From: Amanita rubescens
Taxonomy: Eukaryota > Basidiomycota > Agaricomycetes > Agaricales > Amanitaceae
NCBI GenBank assembly: GCA_015039365.1
Contig: WION01000016.1
Coordinates: forward strand, 372,001-436,000
Direction of reading: 5' to 3'
DNA: 64,000 nt
The position numbers and the translations under genes are program-made. The notes beneath the pieces are model-generated. The model saw nothing but the letters and a program-made list of their open reading frames with translations. It was not told the origin of the DNA and did not search any database. Positions 22,021 through 33,393 of the stretch are shown here, one piece after another. Position 1 is the first letter of the stretch; each line of letters starts with the position of its first letter.

Positions 22021-23277
22021 TCATAATCTTGATTTCACCTTGGCTTGTTCCTCCTTGTACTCTCTTACAAGATCCTTTCCCATCCCAGTGAGAAGGAAAT
22101 CCCGGAGATTACTGAGCGCACGGACTTCCATTTTGCGCTGCGTATCCTGGTTCTCTGTTCCCATATGTGGAAGCAATGTTACTTGAGGAAACTCGAGTAA
22201 TCGTGGATTCACATCAGGCTCATTCGGGAACACGTCCAACCCAACAGACGAAATCTAATCATTTTCGACATCATCACCTTCCAGCGCACTTTGAGCGGTA
22301 TAGAAGAATCCACTTACGTGTCCATCCTCCAAAGCCCTTATCATGGCTTCCTCATCGATGACCTTCCACGTGCGGTATTGACGATGATCGCTCCTGGCTT
22401 GAGCGTCCTGATCCATTTCTCGCTCACGAGACCTTCCGTCTCCTTTCTCAACGGAACATGCACGCTAAGTACATCCGCCTGCCGCAGCATCTCTTCCACA
22501 TCCGCAAAGTACTCGCAATAATCGGGAGCATCATCCGCGCGACTTCGATTGTGGTATATGATGCGCATCGGGAACGCGTGAGCTAGCTCCGCGAGACGCT
22601 TCCCGATCCCGCCTAATCCTAGGATAGCTAGAGTTTTACCTGTTAGGTCGTGCGTCCGCGCCTTGACTTCGGGCTTCCACTTGAGCTCCCGCAAAGAATG
22701 TTCGGCAAGGGAGAATTGACGCATCGTAGCTATTATGAGATATAACGCCGTCGTCGCCGTCGCATCGTCGACGGCTCCAGGCGTATTGGAAAGATAAATG
22801 CCTGTGAATCCAGTGCGTCTGCGTCAAAAAGAAAAAGAAAGAAAGATTCGTCTCGAACGCGTACCTCTAGCTTTACATGCGTGAACGTTTACGGGATCAT
22901 AACCTGCCCCGTTGTGTGCGATCCACTTGACGCTCTGCGGGAGACCATCGATTATTTCCTTGTCAAATTTCCCAATCTTTTGTGCAGATTCGTTCTCTCT
23001 GTATATCCCAATGATACCGTCATACTTTCCTCCCGGACGGCAAGCTTCGAGGAACGATGGGCGATCGGGAGAGTCCATATACTTGGTTTGACGAGTTAGA
23101 CGCTCCCTCAAGCCAGGTGACTTGGACACGTACAATGATCTCTGAAATGCTTCCCAGCAGTGTCTGCAGGTCTTCATGAGCCCAAGTCAAGTGTCTCTGG
23201 TGTTCACCGCTTTGTCAAAATCCCGACTATGGGTGTCGATCAGAAAACTTACCACAAATCAAAATTTTGGGAGCCAT
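22021..23277 (-). CDS. D-isomer-specific 2-hydroxyacid dehydrogenase (glyoxylate/hydroxypyruvate reductase-like)
   Basis: NAD(P)-dependent reductase of 2-keto acids. It starts MAPKILICG at 23277 and continues LTWAHEDLQTLLGSI, DSPDRPSFLEACRPGGKYDG and VKWIAHNGAGYDPVNV. The dinucleotide-binding motif is TLAILGLGGIGKRLAELA. Catalytic Arg lies in IIVNTARG, Glu in VFPNEPDVNP and His in LLPHMGTENQ. Four introns are visible; the junction of the first is uncertain. At about 22363-22367 one base appears to be missing (GGAAGG where the family calls for Lys-Val), because the frame before is ARGR and the frame after reads VIDEEAMIRALEDGH. That is a single-base loss in a short A-run. About 340 residues if repaired. 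Confidence 0.85.
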
Positions 23278-23781
23278 TCATCGATATCGTGCGTTAACGG
23301 GGTGGAGCACGGTGATAGGCTTTATAGTTGATCGATATCTCGAACGTACCAAGGGTCAACATATGAAGGTGCGCTTGCCGGGTTATCGTATATCATTGAT
23401 GAAGATGAAAGGGACCGATATAGACCGACTCGGAAATAAAATCTATACTAATCGGTCACTATGTAGTTTAGAGTAATCTCTTTGCCTAATGAACACATGC
23501 TACAGCTGCAGGGATCCGAGTGCACCTGACTGTAAGTGCATGAGTACATGCATACGTCGGATATAGACCCGAAGGCACTAACGGATGACTACCATCTTTG
23601 TTACTCCTTTGATCTTCTTGCATTCTTCTCGCAAATTGCTACCCTGCTTCGTATGTAATATGCCAAGGTCATGGTAAGTCTTGAGATATCTGGATCAGAA
23701 ATTAATTGCTATATGTATGAAGTACTGTTTGCCACTTGCCGCAGGCAAACCTCCTCCTTAAAATCCTGATACACTTTACGA
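23278..23781. other. Intergenic, no gene seen
   Basis: 500 bp between the dehydrogenase start and the GT49 stop. Contains AT-rich sequence and the presumed dehydrogenase promoter. No coding pattern or RNA gene found. Confidence 0.55.
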
Positions 23782-25144
23782 TTATATTTTCTCTGTGGTC
23801 AAATCAGTCTTCCATTTATGTATACGGACTGGCTCTACCTCATTCTTGCGGACCGTTTCTTGGTATAAATGATTTTGGTGAACAATGAAATGATCTGCTA
23901 GAACGTAGAACGAGGTTCCCGATAAATACATCTCAAATAGGCATGCTGCCTTGTTTCCACCGTAACCTACGAAGCGCTCATCGCACCTAGACCGCTCAAT
24001 TAGGACAGGATAGCACGGAAAGTAAAACCCACCAAGGTGGGCCTTCTTTCTTGAAAATAATATAAGGTTCGTAAGCCGGCTGGTATCGAGTAACCTTATA
24101 AACTATCCCCGGAGGAGCAGTATAGTATTTCTGATAGTCAGTGCTATTATGTCCTGGGGCCCACACATCATGGAACATCCTAATGCGGTCAGCCCGAGCG
24201 AGTGAAACCAACGTCTATGACGTTCAAACGATGCTAGCAAGTCAACATCAATACACGCACTTGTTTATCTCGAGGGAACTTGGCATAGTCCGTTCCGTCT
24301 GCATAATCCGCATACTCGAAAGCCGGGATCACAAACGCACTTTGTCCTTCCTGCAGTTTGCTCATAATTTCTAGGTTGTTCCTGATCGCCGAGCGAAAGT
24401 CAGTGCAAAGGTAAAAGTCGATATCCAGCATCATGACGTAGTCCGTGCGGGCGAATAATCGGGCGATATTTCTCCAGGTATTAAACTGGCGGTCAAACTG
24501 CGTCAATGACTAAATGAACATCCACAAAGCGCGAGATTTTCTCCGACGATGCATATATTTCCCGTATTGCGTCGAGGAGCTCGCGCACATAATGATCATT
24601 GTCCTTCACATGTATCGCAACGGAGATGGGCCCTGGAAGCCAAATTTCGGGATTCAAGTGAATATATGCGCGTCTTCCACGTACCCTGGTACTGTTCAAC
24701 AAGGCGTGTAAACACCTTTAGTCTATTCCGCGTTATGAGTGTGGTTATGGTAATGTCCAGCGGCGAGAAGGTCTCGCGGGCTCTAAGAAAGTATGGTATT
24801 ATTTTGCTTGGGCGAAGGGAGTTGGAAAAGGCTTTCGATAGAAAAAGGTCTTCATCCATTGCTGTAGGCTCAGGGTGACCAAGCTGATGCTCAAGGGCGA
24901 TTTGTGAGGAAGTCCAGTTGATTGTGCTTTTGTATGTCTGCAGATCCTCGAGGCTACTGAGCAGCTGTCGTTGTACTGGGGAATAATGTATTCGTTCACG
25001 GACGACAGTCGAAGTGCGGCGAAGAAAAACGGCCCAAACAGCTTTCAGCGGAGCAAGTAGCAGCAAGTTGGTTGTGTATAGAACGGCGCAAGAGACATAA
25101 AGAAGGAAGAGAAGACAAGGAAGAGAGGAGAGTCGATGCTTCAT
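23782..25144 (-). CDS. Glycosyltransferase family 49 (LARGE-type) protein, type II membrane
   Basis: The N-terminus has a signal anchor (LPCLLFLLYVSCAVLYTTNL). The catalytic region shows ISVAIHVKDNDHYVREL, FDRQFNTWRNIARLFARTDY, the metal-binding YVMMLDIDFYLCTDFR and AFVIPAFEYAD, then FHDVWAPGHNSTDY, and finally DERFVGYGGNKAACLFEM with ADHFIVHQNH. This order is that of GT49 enzymes, which add GlcA or similar sugars in the Golgi. Three introns are clean. Near 24498-24505, between VHLVID and FDRQFN, the frame moves by one base with no room for an intron; removal of one base from gcag restores it. The stop at 23782 is after KTDLTTEKI. About 385 residues. Substrate unknown. Confidence 0.83.
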
Positions 25145-25159
25145 CTTGGTGTTCTATTA

Positions 25160-26230
25160 TTAATACAGCGCACCTACAGCCAGTGCCACAGCGCCCGCAC
25201 CAGCAGCGTCATCTACGTACTCCACCCGTTTGAATACGTGTCCTCTCCGCTCGAGCTCATCGAGCACCATACGCCGGTATCCCATTACCCCGACGAGCGA
25301 TCCTCCGAAAGACACAATAGAATCGCTCGCTTTGATAGCTCGAGGTGACTCGTCGTCGTCCGATGCCACTAGTATCGCAACCCGTATGGCGAGTTCAGCA
25401 GCCATCGTCCGCAGAACATTCAACGCCAGGGGATCCGAATCTTCGAATGCCGCGGAGAAAACAAGCGGAGAAAGGGACGACAAACGTTTTTCTCGGGGCA
25501 TCGACGCATAAGGCGGCATATCGGGCGATGATTCTACACCCGGAGAGGGATCATGGAAATGGACCGCTGCGAGCAGTTCCATAATATGGGATGCACCAAA
25601 GCGTTGCAAGATACTCGTCTTCAGTTTGCTGTCAGGGGGCATAATACCACGAACTGACGCCCTGTCGTTCTCGTCCAAGAGTTGTCTGATGACCTCTCTC
25701 CCGACAGAGTAACCCCCTCCTTCATCGCCGAGGATCCAACCCCATCCTCCATATCTGCCTTGCACCTCAATGTCGTCTCCCAATTTTCGGAACGACGTCA
25801 TAGTGGCACCCGTTCCTCCTATGACGGTAACGCAAGAGGATATATCGTGGTGCATGCGCAAAGGTGCTGCAAGAAGGTGAGTGTCATTTGCGACTTGAAG
25901 GCGCGGTCCAGCTGGAATATTTAAGAGCGATGAAAGTGGAGGAGTAATAGCTGCTACGGCTGCGGGAGAATCGACACCTGATATGCCAAACCATGCAGCT
26001 GCAAAGAGAGGTGTTGCTGGTGGGAGAACTATGGGATCGGCAGAGGGAGTGAGGCAAGCTTTCAGTGCTTCTGTAACAGCGTGGCTGACAGCAGCGATAA
26101 AGGCATCCAATGTCAGATAAGCAAAGTTGGATGGCCCAGCTATTCCTCTTCCTACAATCTTGCCATCCGCGTCACAGATTGCAGTAGCCGTCTTTGACCC
26201 TCCGCAATCAACACAGAGATAGAGCGACAT
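25160..26230 (-). CDS. N-acetylglucosamine kinase (BadF/BadG/BcrA/BcrD ATPase fold)
   Basis: Intronless, 356 residues from MSLYLCVDCGG at 26230. The phosphate-binding loop DCGGSKTATAICDADG, the segment WFGISGVDSP, the motif VTVIGGTGATM and the sugar/ATP region GWGWILGDEGGGYSVGRE identify the sugar-kinase/Hsp70/actin fold, GlcNAc kinase branch. The C-terminus has SIVSFGGSLVGVMGYRR and ends in an Ala-rich strand. It acts in cytosol, phosphorylating GlcNAc released by chitin or glycan turnover. Its stop is 15 bp from the start of the GT49 gene downstream on the same strand. It is one of the few long single-exon genes here. Confidence 0.88.
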   Translation of the reverse strand: MSLYLCVDCGGSKTATAICDADGKIVGRGIAGPSNFAYLTLDAFIAAVSHAVTEALKACLTPSADPIVLPPATPLFAAAWFGISGVDSPAAVAAITPPLSSLLNIPAGPRLQVANDTHLLAAPLRMHHDISSCVTVIGGTGATMTSFRKLGDDIEVQGRYGGWGWILGDEGGGYSVGREVIRQLLDENDRASVRGIMPPDSKLKTSILQRFGASHIMELLAAVHFHDPSPGVESSPDMPPYASMPREKRLSSLSPLVFSAAFEDSDPLALNVLRTMAAELAIRVAILVASDDDESPRAIKASDSIVSFGGSLVGVMGYRRMVLDELERRGHVFKRVEYVDDAAGAGAVALAVGALY

Positions 26231-26726
26231 CAAATCAGAGTGCAGTGATGTTCTGAGGGTTGCAAGGCGGGTATATAGAGCTTATGTAGACCATTGCACA
26301 TGGGAATACAGAGTGACAGGCCATCTGGTGATCCGCCTGCCGGCCCTGAAGCCGGACAAATATATAAAGGCTTGCCAACTTTTTTTACTTTTCTTTAGTG
26401 CGGCGACACGGCCATGACAGTTTCCCCTGTTGCTCGTGACTGCTTCTTCTATGCAGTCGTTAGAGTGTCAGGCCGTGTCAAGAGGAACTTGGACGTCTTA
26501 GCACCCGTTGTCTCTTTTTCTGACCTGCCAGTGAGAGATTGGGTCGGTGGTCCCGTACATTACTAGTATACTATGATCATGCTGCGTCGACATCGAACGC
26601 AATACACGACATATGAAGTGATGTTTATGACACGGTCACTCTCATCTTATAACGGCATTGTATAACAATAAAATACTACTTCAAACCATTAAGAAATACC
26701 TTAAAATGCCATACCGAGCAATGTCC
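26231..26726. other. Intergenic, promoter region of the GlcNAc kinase gene
   Basis: A TATA-like tatata lies about 40 nt upstream of the kinase ATG (26271-26279 on the minus strand). The remainder shows no gene. The 3' end of the SWIB gene abuts the other side. Confidence 0.45.
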
Positions 26727-27602
26727 CTAATCCTTCAATAGATGCCTGTGTTGATAGCAATCAATGGATATCACAGCAAAGCGACTGATTGGGGGACTTA
26801 CTGGCCCAAACACTTGTTCATTGTAAACATGTTAATTTTATCGCCGTCGAATAAAGCTTTCAAATTATCATCCAAAAAAATTTCCTTTCCATTTTCCGGG
26901 TTTTGCAGGCGATTCTCCTTTATATAATGCCATAACTGTTTGACCACTTGTGGTCGCGAAAGTTTCTCAGCGCCGACGACCTTTGCCAGTGGCTCGCTGT
27001 TTTATGAAAAGCGTCAACGACGAACGTCCAGTGTGTCGCAAGTTATCTTACCTTAGCGTAAACTCCTTCGAGAAGCCGCCCTTGGCACCACCCCCTTCGC
27101 CGGTTGACTTCTTCCTGCCTCTCTTCTTCTTGCCTCCATCTTCAGATTCGCCCCCTGATTCTACGGTCGCTGCACTCTTCCTTGGGCGTCCAGGCCTCTT
27201 GGCGGCGCCATTACTATTAGCACTGCCACGAGCTTTCTTGGCTTTGCCTTTACCATCCTCCTCATGCTTCACCTTTTTGGCAGGTTGTGCGTCATCCTCG
27301 TCAGGACCCTGACCGAGATTTTCTTCGTCACTTTCTTGCTTCCTTTTCCGCGTTTCCTCAGCTTCCTCCCCAGAGGCAGCTTCTTCCGCATCCGCAGTGT
27401 CAGGGCATATTGCCTGATATATTTCAGTGATAACTTCGTCTATCTCCTGCTTTCTCCGCTTGGCAACTTCAGGTTTGAGCCAAGAAACCAGTTCAGTCAG
27501 TTTTTGTCGAACACCCCTTGCGCTGATGGTCGACAAGTCGGTACCCGGTGATGTGAGAATTTCGCGTATGTGCACCTCGAGCTCGGCCAAGTTGAACGAC
27601 AT
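26727..27602 (-). CDS. SWIB/MDM2-domain protein with DEK_C-like N-terminus
   Basis: Three exons. The N-terminus (MSFNLAELEVHIREILTSPG, then VRQKLTELVSWLKPEVAKR) is DEK_C-like. A Lys/Glu-rich nuclear linker follows, containing an AT-hook-like KRPGRPRKS. Across the intron after EFTLR come SEPLAKVVGAEKLSRPQVVK, QLWHYIKENRLQNPENGK and IFLDDNLKALFD, the SWIB fold, then MNKCLGQHLLKD and the stop. The arrangement is that of Uaf30/Tri1-type chromatin or Pol I factors. The in-frame upstream codons are not ATG, so 27602 is the start. About 255 residues. Confidence 0.9.
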
Positions 27603-27779
27603 GATGCGAGATCGCAACAAGAAATGAGGGAGAGCAATGATCTGTCAAGAAATTCGGTCCCAGTCGCTGTACCGACGTCGGGACCTGTCACGCTCGTCAC
27701 GCGGGGTCCGCAGCGAAATTTGAAATTGAAGATTACCATTATTAGCCATTAGTACAAAGTCTACTAGAGTCTACTACGG

Positions 27780-30700
27780 TCATCGTAAGATAGCCCATTC
27801 TGCCCTGGCTGGATCCCCAGGTGGCGGAAATCCGTTTTCTCCATTTGCACCTTGCATCTGCCTCGGTGTCTGGTCACCACGTCGCGCTCTAGCTGCCCGC
27901 TCCTGTTGCTCCCGCCTCATTCGCTCCACCATCCTCGTCCGGATATATAGCAAGACCGAGATCACTAGCACGATTAGCACTAACAGCATGGTATCCGTGA
28001 AATCATCCTCATTTCCGTTGAGCTCTCGATTTCCCCCTCTTAAAGCGGCCTCGAAATAATCTTCGGGTCCGAAGTCACTGTCTCGGTCCCGCTCGGCATC
28101 TCTGCGTTCTCTCGCCCACTATCGGCCGCGGGTAAGAGTTGATAACGTTCATGTGCGGATCACATACCTCGATCGGGTCCTCCTCTCCTACCCGCTGGCG
28201 GTCAGTCAATCGCTGACCGTTTCGTCGTTTGTTAAAATCCTCCTTTGCCTTCCCAATGTACCAAGTTTCTGCATCTTCATCACTGTATCCCTCTTCATCC
28301 CCATTACCAGCATCGAGACTTGTGCCTTCTTTTTGTTTCCGTCCATCTTCCAATTCTCGTCCTTCATTTGACTTATGTACTACGTAGAATGTGAGGTGGG
28401 CATTTTTTTTTGGCATATGGCAAACTAACCATCGATGTCATCAGGGTTCCAGATGCTTAGCCCTCCTGTACCACCCATCAAGGTTCGCCACACACTCCTC
28501 GCGTACAATTTTGCTAGTGATAACATAACGGGTAGGTATGCTTCTGAGTTGGCCTCCAATGCTAGGTCGTAATGCCGTTTCGCCAGATGGAAATCCTAGC
28601 CATGTTCAGCCCAAAACAAAGTTGTCAGGTAACACACAAACCTGAGGTACGCCAACACCGTTCTCATACATCCAACCTAGATTCCACATAGCCAATGCAC
28701 TCATTTGTGTTTCTGCGGCTGACTGATAACACCGCGCTGCCCTTTCTAGTCTTGAACTTTCCGTTTCCTCTTCAGAGACTCCGAGTCCATGGTAGTAGTA
28801 GTCCCCTACTTTGACCAGCGCATCAACATTTCTCTGTGCAGCCGCTCTCGTCCACTGCGTCAGAGCCAAACGCGCAGTATCGTTAGAAGGCGTCATGGGC
28901 GAAAATCGACTCAAGCGTAACATGCTCCTGTCTGAACAACCATGAACAACAAACTCGAGCAGTGTTAGAACGGCTCACCTTGATCCAGAACATAAGCTAA
29001 GTTATTCTGGGCGATTTCGGATCCTCTCTCTGCTTCAACCCACCATTTGAGCATAGCCAACTCCTTTCCCTCATCTGTGCCAGCAGCCCAATTCCCTTCG
29101 GCCTCCTTCAATAAATCCTCATCCCAGACACCACGCTCTGCGACAAGCTTATAGAATTGGGCAGCCATTACACAGGAGCTGGATGTAATATGGCTTGGCA
29201 TCCGCTTATCCCCAGCTTGCAGTGAGTGGATCTGGGCTAGGAAATAATATGCCTCGAATGGTGAACCATGACGGACAGCAGCTTCGAAGTATGTAGTTGC
29301 GACAGGGATATCGCCGATTGCTATATCATGTTTAGAAAGTTTGGCTAGGGTGCATATAGAATGCTTACAGTAGAAATATTTGCCAGCATTCACCTGCGCT
29401 TCCGCCAGCTCTTGACCCGCGGCCACTTCGAAGTATTGCAGCGCTTGCTTCGCGCTCGGCTTGAATCCAGGAATCAATCCATCCCTATAAATAATACCCA
29501 ATCCATTATGGCACTCGCGGTCGCCGTGCTCTGCGCCTCGCTCAAACCATAGTCTTGCAAGCGCGGGGTTAGCCTTGACACCTTCACCCCTGAGATACAT
29601 CCTTCCCAGGTAACCAGCACTAGCTGCAGCATAACTTATTGGTGCGTTTTCGTCTTTTGGGGGTGTGGATTTGAAATTGAGGGGGTTTGGAGGATCAGTT
29701 GGCCAGATTTGACGTGCGATAGCCTCAAAGTAATGCCGTGCTACTGCATAATTCCGTGTTATGGCTCCTACTCCTTCACTACCCGACGCGATGCCACCTG
29801 GCGCGGGATATATACTGCCTTGATAGTATATTTTGCCTAGCCGATATGCGAAATCAATTTCGCCACGGTCGGCATTGAACTGAACAATTTGAGCTCAGAA
29901 GAATGGCTAAATAGAGGATGCTCACTTGATAATATTCTAGGACATCGTTCCAAGTCTCTCCAGCAGCTCGGGCAAGACCCGCCTTTATGGCAGGTCGATG
30001 CGAATTTATGCCAGTGGAAGCAACACTAGCGCCAGGACCAAATACCCCTCCAGCAAGATCGGATAGACGAGTTGGCGTTTGTGGTATCGTCCGACCACCT
30101 GGTGGTCCAGACAGAAATCTTGTCATTGCTACAGTCCAGTCAGATATTATACGCGGTGCCGCTAGTGAGCGTGACATACCCTGCTCTGCAGCAGCTTCAT
30201 ACCAAAACAAAGCTCTCGGACAGCTCTCTTGTGTGCCAATACCGCTCCAGTAACGAAAGGCAAGCGCCATCTGTGCGCCTTTATCCCCTCCATTAGCGGC
30301 AAACGTGAAGAACAGTTGAGCTTTTGCCTGATCTACGGGAACAAAGTTGTGATAACCCGTAGCGTGGAAGAACGCGATATATGACTGGGATGTGGCGTTC
30401 CCAGTAAGAGATGCATGAGCAGAAAACGAGTCGTATGCGACTTTGGGATCAAGCGTGAATTGGGGGGTCGGTGGGAACTACATGGTCGTTAGTTTCGCCC
30501 ACGGTATTGCCATGTAAGACGCACCAAGGATATTTTTGCCAATGTGAATAAGGCGTCCGTGTTTCCAAGCTCAGCAGAGTGTTGCAAAAGGTCAATGACC
30601 TTGATTGCTTTTCCTCGTAGTTCATCGTCTTTTCGCCTCGATCCGAGACCGAGGCCTTCCTTGCCGTTGGATAGCCGGTGGAGGGTATAATGCTGTAGTT

Positions 30701-30974
30701 TGACAGCGATACGATATACACTTGCAACAGGCCCCTGCCCTTGCAGATTCGGGACAACAGACGAGAAAATGGATGATAGCCAAGGATTTGTTGAGACGGA
30801 GGTTATTGAGGGGTCTGGAGTCGGAACGGCTGTTAATGATGAGAGTGTACTGATTGCTTGTTTGAAGGCACGAGTGGCCTCTGCTGCCTTGTCGAGTTGC
30901 TGTGCATCGTTATTGGCATGGACCGCAAGAGAGAAAACCAGGCCCAATAACAGACAAATGGGCTTCAGAATCAT
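27780..30974 (-). CDS. Hrd3/SEL1L-type ERAD adaptor
   Basis: ER-lumenal scaffold of the Hrd1 ubiquitin-ligase complex. A signal peptide (MILKPICLLLGLVFSLAVHA) is followed by many Sel1-like repeats, for example MYLRGEGVKANPALARLWF, GLGIIYRDGLIPGFK, GDYYYHGLGVSEEE and GWMYENGVGVPQ. An acidic linker (EEGYSDEDAETWY) precedes one membrane span (TMLLVLIVLVISVLLYI) and a short Arg-rich cytosolic tail. About ten exons with GT-AG introns, all joining in frame where checked, giving about 900 residues. It lies between the SWIB gene and the prenyltransferase-repeat gene, all on the minus strand. Fungal members recognise misfolded glycoproteins together with Yos9. Confidence 0.92.
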
Positions 30975-31059
30975 TGACTTGCCGCCGACCGCTTCAAGTC
31001 GAGCTGCTGAATCCCATGTCCCACGTCACTCTTCGTCACGTGCTGCTATCTTATCTTAT

Positions 31060-31964
31060 CTACTTCTCCACCAGTCGCGCATAGCAGGTAACCGATTCGT
31101 GTGTGCTGTAATACGCTTTTAGCTCAGATGCCTGATTCACGAGCGCTGCCTTGTCCAGTCCAAAACGCTCGGTGAACCCATGCAGGTGGTGCATCGACGT
31201 GTAGTCCGATACATGTCCTTCTACCCACTTCATCATTTCCCTGAACTGTTCATCTACCAGCTCCTTCCATTCCCCATCACTGTCCTGCTTGAGACGGACG
31301 TAGGCCACGTTCATGATGTAGCGCCAATGATTCCACCCATGGTAGTTTCGAGGGTAGAGTTCGCAGGCACGTTTAGTTAGTTCGAGCTCTCGTCGAACAA
31401 TTGTGAGTGGAATACATGGGAGATTATCCCATTCTTCCGGGCCTAACCATCCAGAAAGCGGTTGCAGCCCGCTGCATGGTTTAGTCGTTCCATACAACCG
31501 TAGAAAAATCCATCTCCGATGATCCCATACGCTGGACTGCTTTGCGCATTCGCTTGACCCACGCAGTAATAATTCCGTGAATGCTAGCTCGCGATCTGTC
31601 GACCATTGATCCCGTAAGATAAGCCGCTTCCGCGAATTCAGCGCGGTCTGGTGTGCAGGATTTGCGAGTAAAATAACGCTGGTCGGAGAAAGTGTGGTAT
31701 TAGACTGTTTCCCATCGAAAAGCATAGCCACTGCGGTCAAGTATAGCCTGTAGAGCACCTTCTTTGGTACACCAAGATTGCCCTCTGAGAGTACAAATGG
31801 AAAATCCGATCGAGCACCCTGGGCGACCCAATCATCCAAGCTTCCGGGCAGGATTTCGACAGATGCCCTAGCTATGTGTTAGATGAATCTCGGGCCCAGA
31901 GCGGCGCTTACAGAGGCTGCGCGAGCAGGCTTGCGAGTTTATGTACGAGATCAGCGGAGGACAT
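31060..31964 (-). CDS. Protein prenyltransferase alpha-subunit repeat protein (PTAR1-like)
   Basis: Two exons. The start is MSSADLVHKLASLLAQP at 31964, and the intron uses CTAG as acceptor. PPTA-type repeats are visible: SSVWDHRRWIFLRLYG and LYPRNYHGWNHWRYIMNVAY, plus STDRELAFTELLLRGS and DYTSMHHLHGF. About 280 residues. This matches PTAR1-type proteins, recently linked to a third-type geranylgeranyl transferase in animals, rather than the longer farnesyltransferase alpha chain. The divergent gene for oligoribonuclease begins 35 bp from this ATG. Confidence 0.82.
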
Positions 31965-31999
31965 GCCGGTGATTCTAATTTTATCAGTGTCAGCGCGCC

Positions 32000-33183
32000 A
32001 TGACTCAAATGTTTGATGTGTTTTTCAATTCCGCGCGTCTTGCTCTTCCTCCTTTGACCAGGCGTTTTTCCTCAACTCCGAACTGCAGGTCATTTCTGAG
32101 GTTCACCACCCAAATGGCAGAAGCGCCTACATCAACAGCTCCGGTTAAGCGACTATTCGCGGCAGATAGCCCGCTTGTCTGGGTTGATTGCGAGATGACA
32201 GGACTTGCCCCAGGCAAGGATAAACTGCTTGAGATTGCTGTAAGAACTGCTTTACTTTATACTTTCTCTTCACTAACAATTTCAGGTCATTGTCACGGAT
32301 GGAGACCTTCAATGCGTGGATGATGGAATTAGTTTAACTATTCACCGAGAGAAAGATGTCCTCGACAAGTACGTTCAACATTGCCAGCACTCAGAAGAGT
32401 TCTAATTTCATGCAGCATGGACCCATGGTGCATAAAGCAACACGGTAGCGTAAGGTTCATTGTTTATGTCTCCACCCTCGCTGCCAACCAAATTTCCGTA
32501 GACTGGCCTAACTCAGGCCTGTTTGGAGTCCCCACACAATGTCAAGAATGTAGCATCCCAGGTTCTGTCCTATATAAAGCAACGAATACCAGAAGAGAAG
32601 GTGGCATACCTCGCTGGCAGCTCCGTTCATCAGGATCGCGCCTTCCTATTCCATGAAATGCCAGAAATACTTGAATGGCTACATTACCGGTGCGCTTCTG
32701 CAATTCTCTGGCGATTCACCTAATCTCATGGAACCTTAGCATTGTCGGTGAGTGATTTAAATATCGTATGTTGAGAACTTGATTGGAGCTGCTCCGTAAG
32801 ATGTATCTACCATAAAGGTAATTTCATTGTATACTATGTGATACCAATTCATGTCTCTGTTTCCATACAGGTATTAGCTAACCACTGGATCCCGCAACAT
32901 GCGTATACACATAAGGCGGAAAGTGACCACAGGTGTGTTTCACCTTCCCTATACTCACTGCTTATTCACGCTTTGTACAGGGCGTTGAGCGATATCCTTG
33001 GTTCTATCCGAGGTAAATCTGCGTAGCCTATCCACATTTCCAGAAGGAACCTCATTGACCATTACACCCTCAGAACTTCAATCATATAGAGAAAATATAT
33101 TCCTTAATAATGAAAATGATCAGGAGTCAAAGGAAGAGAAAACGCAAGAAACAAGAGGTGTAAAACGCAAGCATGGTCAGTAA
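32000..33183 (+). CDS. Oligoribonuclease (REXO2/Orn)
   Basis: DEDDh 3'-5' exonuclease that degrades short RNA. Nine exons: 32000-32239, 32286-32368, 32416-32449, 32502-32689, 32740-32747, 32801-32817, 32871-32932, 32981-33012 and 33074-33183. They total 774 nt, or 257 residues. Signatures are PLVWVDCEMTGLAPGKDKLL, VIVTDGDLQ, AYLAGSSVHQDRAFLFHEMP, YRIVDVSTIKVL and AESDHRALSDILGSIREL. The first 28 residues (MTQMFDVFFNSARLALP) look like a mitochondrial presequence; an inner Met (MAEAPTS) could give a cytosolic form. Two consecutive exons are only 8 and 17 nt long. The C-terminus has a Lys-rich KRKHGQ tail. Confidence 0.94.
32740..32747 (+). other. 8-nt microexon of oligoribonuclease
   Basis: CATTGTCG sits between an intron ending CTTAG and one starting GTGAGT. 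With the preceding exon it encodes R-I-V and the first base of D in the conserved YRIVDVSTIK motif, and the total coding length is divisible by three only with it. Confidence 0.85.
32801..32817 (+). other. 17-nt microexon of oligoribonuclease
   Basis: ATGTATCTACCATAAAG follows an AAG acceptor and precedes GTAATT. It encodes most of DVSTIK of the conserved motif. Confidence 0.85.
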
Positions 33184-33393
33184 GACTTATCCTGTCATGG
33201 CATGTCTGTGCCGTTGCGACCTGCGAGTCTCCCCAATTCTACCCGACATCGGCGGTGATTAATCCGTCGCCATAACATATCTATAACCCATTACATAGCC
33301 CCATCTCATTTATGTATTCAATAAATAATTATGAGCAACTAGTGGGAGATCTAATCACGACGCGTGACGTCGAATCGTGTGATCGACGCGCCA

